Origin: Ecdyonurus torrentis
Taxonomy: Eukaryota > Arthropoda > Insecta > Ephemeroptera > Heptageniidae
Assembly (NCBI GenBank): GCA_949318235.1
Contig: OX439129.1
Span: 29,202,339 to 29,266,338 of the forward strand
Length of the DNA stretch: 64,000 nucleotides
Direction of reading: 5' to 3'
Under the pieces are notes generated by a model. It was not told the origin of the DNA and did not search any database. It saw nothing but the letters and a program-made list of their open reading frames with translations. The position numbers and the translations under genes are program-made. Below, in pieces: positions 59,797 to 64,000 of the stretch; the stretch's first letter is position 1; every line of letters begins with the position of its first letter.

Positions 59797-61315
59797 GTTT
59801 AGCATAAAAATATAAAGAATTAAATTTTAAAAAGTATATAGAAGAAAAAGAAGAAGAAAATATATTTATACATAAAATATTTAAACATAAAGAATAATGG
59901 GGAAGGGGGGAATAACAAGTAAAGCTCTTACATCCTGATTCATTCTTTACTTGTGTTTTACCTCTCTCTTTAAGAGGGAAAAATTATATGACTAGAATTC
60001 AGATTTAACTTGCATGTTTACATTTACAATTTTTAACATTTTTTAAATCTACCTTCCGGATATAAGTAACGCAAATATTAGAACACACTCTATTATTATT
60101 ATAGAACTTATTAAAGTAAAACATGCAAATTTTATTTTATTAAATATATTATTTGTATTTTGTAGCTCAAACATTTATTATTACTATATATATATATTAT
60201 AGTACATATTATTGAAGAAATTTAATACATAACTTAAATAATTATAAAAAATATGACAAAAAAAATTATAAGATGTATCCATCCAATTTTAAAGGAATAA
60301 TTTTTTTAACTACGTTCTTACGTTAGAATATTTCACTTGAATGAATTTTATAAGTGGGTCTTAAAAAAGTGTCTTTTTCCTTCTCTGTCTGCTTTTTTTT
60401 TCTTGTACTTCTGTAAATTGATTAAATAAAACCTTCCAAGTCTTATGCCAATTATTTTAAAATGAAATTCTATTAAAAAATAAAATGAATTAAAGTGAAA
60501 TCCATTTGTAAAAAAATATTTAACTCTTATATTTTATTTATTTATACAAATGTAAAAAAAAAAAAAAATGTTATACATTTAATATTAGTTTATTAACTGT
60601 CTACAAAAAAAATACAAGATTTTTTTTATAATCTTTACGACGACCTAACGATGTATTAGTTTCCAGTATCAAATTTGCTGATATTGGAGAATACACAGCC
60701 TAATTATTTCTACTCAAACACGAGAAGCGTATATTTTGTTGCTGAAAAACAAATTTCACGCTGAGTTTATTTCACTCGTCAGCCGCAATTCTAAAGCACA
60801 AAGATGTAAAAAGAACAAAGAGGAGGATGTAATTTCATAATGAAAAAGCCAATTTGAAACCATTCATGTATGTCAAATTTCAATTTTCTTATTATTAAAT
60901 GTTACGAAAATTTAATTAATACTTATTCTGTAAACATATTGATTTTTTTATTATTATTATTATTATTTTTTTTTTACGTAGGTTTGATTTTTTTACCTTT
61001 TGGTCTAATTAACTCAATCATGATGTAATGTTGGGAAATCAATAATATAACAGTTGTTTATAAGAAAAAAAATTCATAAACGAGTTTAAATATTATTTTT
61101 TCATTGACTAAAATGTTGTATAATATAAATGATAATTTTGACACCGGAAAGGTTGTCCTGTCTTGCAATAGGACAACATTACTGTCTTATGTTTTTCGGT
61201 TATTTTAAAATTGCTATTCTTTTCCTACTTGTATCTTTACATTTTTGAAATATATATACATACACATATAAAGGAAAAAGTAGCTTTTTATATTATGTAT
61301 CTTTTCAACTTTTTA

Positions 61316-61349
<34 letters not shown>

Positions 61350-63622
61350 TTCTATATATTTTCTCATTTTATTTTTACATTGGTAACTCATTTCATATTT
61401 ACTCACAGCTGCGCCAATCGATGTAAAACCTTTACCAATGAATCTTTATGTAAACAAACGCCTCCCTACTTTTTTATACGTATGATATTTTATGAATATA
61501 TCCTGTAGAAATAAATATTTACACTGTAAAATATGTCGAGGGATTTATAAATACATACCAAAATTGCTGTACATGAATTGAATACAGATTGCAGTTTAAG
61601 CTTTTTTTTTAATGTATTTTTTATATTCATAAATAAGAACAATAAGCTACTTACAACTTAAATTTCATTTTTATGACAGTATATATATATATATATATAT
61701 ATACATAAATAATAATAAAATTAACAAAAGAAAGCATTTTAAACTTTTCTCAAAAACTCTATTATTATTATTTTCGTTCCTAGAAAAGTTTTAAATTTTA
61801 AAACTCATTTTCTTTTGTTTGTAAACATTTATGTTTAAAAATGCTTCTTGATATAATAAATGTTTACAAGAAAATTGGTATTTCAATTTTTAATATACTT
61901 AATTTAATTTTGTGTTAATTAAATTCTTAAAAAAGAGTAAACATTTTTTTGTATTTTTAATTGAGAAAATTTTGTAAACATTTTAGTTTTTTATTTTTTT
62001 TAATGAATTATAATTGTGTTTTTAAGTTAAAGGGGTCGTTGAGGATTGTTAGTAAACAATTATCAAAAACTTATGGTAATAAGGGTCCTTTTATTTTTTA
62101 AGTACTTCAACAGATGACGTGAATAATTATAATTTTAAAGACTCTATGATGATATTTTTTTTCTCGACAAACATTATAAAACTACTCAACAATGTGTTTT
62201 TTATACCTTTTTTATATGAAAAGTGTTGATAAAGAGCATTAAAAAAGTTTTGAAATCCCAACCTTCATGTGGTGTTATAGGTCTAAAGTTTTGAAAAAAA
62301 AAAAATTGTAAAACATTCTTACTACTATTCTTATAGAAAAAGATTTTTACATATAAAAAAAGAGATTTTTTTTTTTGCAAGAATCTAGACGCAAACTATC
62401 TACTATTGTTCACATTTTTTATTCACTTTTTTGTGTAAGCATAACGCAGCTGCTTTTTAAGATATGCTTGTATATTTTTATGTAAAATGGGGAAAAAGAA
62501 AAAGGAAAGAAGAATAAAAACTTATTAAAATATATTTTTATGTTGTGAAGCTAGCTACTGTGTTGCAAAGGTAAATAGATAAATTCCTTTCTTTTGTTGT
62601 TTTCTTACCGCTTGCTTGGTTTCTTAATTTGTTTTTCTTATACAAAAGAGAGAGTATAAAAAAGTATTTTCTTGAAATTCACAACCACATGTATAGCAAA
62701 TATTTTCTTTTATATATTTAATAATACGTTAGATTATATTATTATGTTTATTATTTTATATTTACATTTTATGCAGTATTAAAGAATTATATTATATATA
62801 TATTTTTAAAATTTCGTATAAAGTAAATCTTGTTGTTCTTATATTAATAAAACTTAAAAAATGTAAAAAAAATAATAATAAAAGAACCTTCTTTAAGGTC
62901 TTAGATTAAAACTAATTTTGAAAGTGTAATAATTTATCATTAATATTAAAGAAAACACGTCTTGAGATGTACTTAAAAAATTTCAGATTGCTACTTTATA
63001 ATGTAAAGAAAGCACTAAAGGGTACTTCAATTTTTGAAAGAAGATACCATTTTCTACTTATATACTTTCTTCCCCATTTCTTCTTAACATGATCTTTCAC
63101 CCCTATTTTTTTTTCTTTTTAAAAGTGGATGTTTGGGAGGTGGCACAAATTAAATTCCCTCTCCAGCAACTCTGGATATAGAATTCAGTTTAGAAAGCAG
63201 ACTGATGGAAGGAAAGTTAAAAGTGGGCTAAAACTTAAATAGCCTAAGGGATAAAAATGTCAGAAAACTCTTTTTATATACTCCCTCTCTCTTTCGTCCA
63301 CTCATAGTTTCTACTCATTTTCTTCTTCTATTATAATATTATATCCTTCAGCAGCAATTAGTAAACTTAAATTGTAATGCTAATTTAGCTTAATTTTAAA
63401 TTTAAAACTAATTCACGTAATTTTTTAAATTATTTTTTAACCATACTTATTTTAGTAATATGTTTACTGATAAATGCCTTATTAGTTATTGCAGTGAGAC
63501 AGAAAGAGAAATGTTACATATTACGTCATTTTACTTTTTTTTTGGTCCAACAGAAATATATAACAATAACAAGAAGAACATTGCAGTAATATGTTTCTAC
63601 CAACCTTAGCGAGCGAGTGAAA

Positions 63623-63688
63623 GTATCCTTGAACATATGCAATTAGTCGGTCACATCTGACCAACTGGTTGCCTAACTATTAGGATAC
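63623..63688. repeat. 66-bp hairpin repeat, copy 2
   Basis: It has the same orientation, length and ends as the copy at 48764, and shares a run of about 22 bases beginning tatgcaattagtcgg. The stem gcaattagtcggtca pairs with tgaccaactggttgc at 12 of 15 positions around a catc loop. The copies differ at a handful of positions, two of them at partner positions in the stem ends. Confidence 0.75.
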
Positions 63689-63849
63689 ACAACTAAATTT
63701 CTAATTATCCACCCGATTAAAAAATGAACCAACGACTTATTAGTTAGTTATAAAAACAGTATCTTAAAGTGTGAAAATTGTAATTCAATAAAAAGGGGAC
63801 AAAATACTGCCTTTTTCAATGTTACAGGAAATCATAAGAAAAAAGGTTA

Positions 63850-63999
63850 CCTTACAAGTTTTCTACTGTTATAGATTGACGGGAATGGAGTGCAAGAAAA
63901 GGAAAGAGGTACCTTCCGGTGTGGTAAGGTTAGTGGTTTCAAAACTGTAAGGCGATCAGGAGAATTTTTCTTTTCTATTTGCTGAGTCAAGTCACGGAG
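63850..63999 (-). CDS. Possible exon at the window edge, unidentified
   Basis: One minus-strand frame stays open for 50 codons from the window edge to a TAA at 63847-63849, in a patch clearly richer in GC than its surroundings. It reads LRDLTQQIEKKNSPDRL, then TVLKPLTLPHRK and a Ser/Pro-rich end. Donor-like sites lie inside it (CGGAAG/gtacct and aaactt/gtaagg). It is on the same strand as, and upstream of, the Dpr gene, so it could be a 5' exon of that gene or of another one. It does not resemble the missing Ig1 segment. A 150-bp open frame could be chance. Confidence 0.2.
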
Positions 64000-64000
64000 C

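Larger units (their letters stand above)
51925..64000. other. Upstream region: probable intron or 5' flank of the Dpr gene
   Basis: An acceptor (atgtttcag) at 51925 shows that exon A has an upstream exon. I searched the minus strand for a segment encoding the first Ig1 cysteine and the usual residues before the core tryptophan and found none. The stretch holds one fold-back MITE (53894-54210), (GA)n at 56941-56998, (CT)n near 59591-59618, (TA)n at 59713-59794, a poly(G) tract at about 56701-56712, one 66-bp hairpin repeat (63623-63688) and an open frame at the right edge (63850-63999). Confidence 0.7.

Overview
The window is very AT-rich animal nuclear DNA (by eye about three quarters A+T), packed with long (TA)n, (GA)n/(CT)n and poly(A)/poly(T) microsatellites. 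It carries one gene that I can support, a multi-exon immunoglobulin-superfamily gene on the minus strand. Its sequence places it in the arthropod Dpr (defective proboscis extension response) family of neuronal cell-surface proteins; such proteins are often auto-annotated as 'zwei Ig domain protein zig-8-like'. A Dpr gene with huge introns and this microsatellite load suggests an arthropod, plausibly a crustacean. The sequence alone does not settle the species.

Layout, read in the direction of transcription (high to low coordinates): 51925-64000 is upstream intron or 5' flank with no recognised Dpr exon. Exon A (51763-51924) holds most of the first Ig domain. A 24.3-kb intron follows. Exon B (27347-27481) holds the linker and the start of the second Ig domain. 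After a 5.9-kb intron comes exon C (21215-21428), the rest of the second Ig domain. After a 19.5-kb intron comes the terminal coding exon D (1639-1763), with a short basic and polar stalk and a hydrophobic C-terminal tail resembling a GPI-attachment signal. The 3' UTR and downstream DNA fill 1-1638. The four exons join in frame through canonical GT-AG sites with phases 0, 0 and 1. They give 211 residues plus a stop, so only 636 bases of the 64 kb are confidently coding. The 5' exons (signal peptide and first strands of Ig1) were not found and probably lie beyond position 64000.

The non-coding DNA holds several structured elements. There are three fold-back, MITE-like elements bounded by TTAA (10062-10405, 42700-42979, 53894-54210), two of them clearly the same family. 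A 66-bp hairpin repeat is present twice (48764-48829 and 63623-63688). A hexanucleotide array has about 23 GTCTCT units. TGACGTCA palindromes are in excess, and one promoter-like block carries two inverted CCAAT boxes and an E2F-like site. Three patches (about 7355-7564, 40907-41092 and 63850-63999) have GC content and open frames unlike their surroundings and are kept as weak exon or pseudogene candidates. I see no bacterial-type system, CRISPR array, rRNA, tRNA or viral gene.
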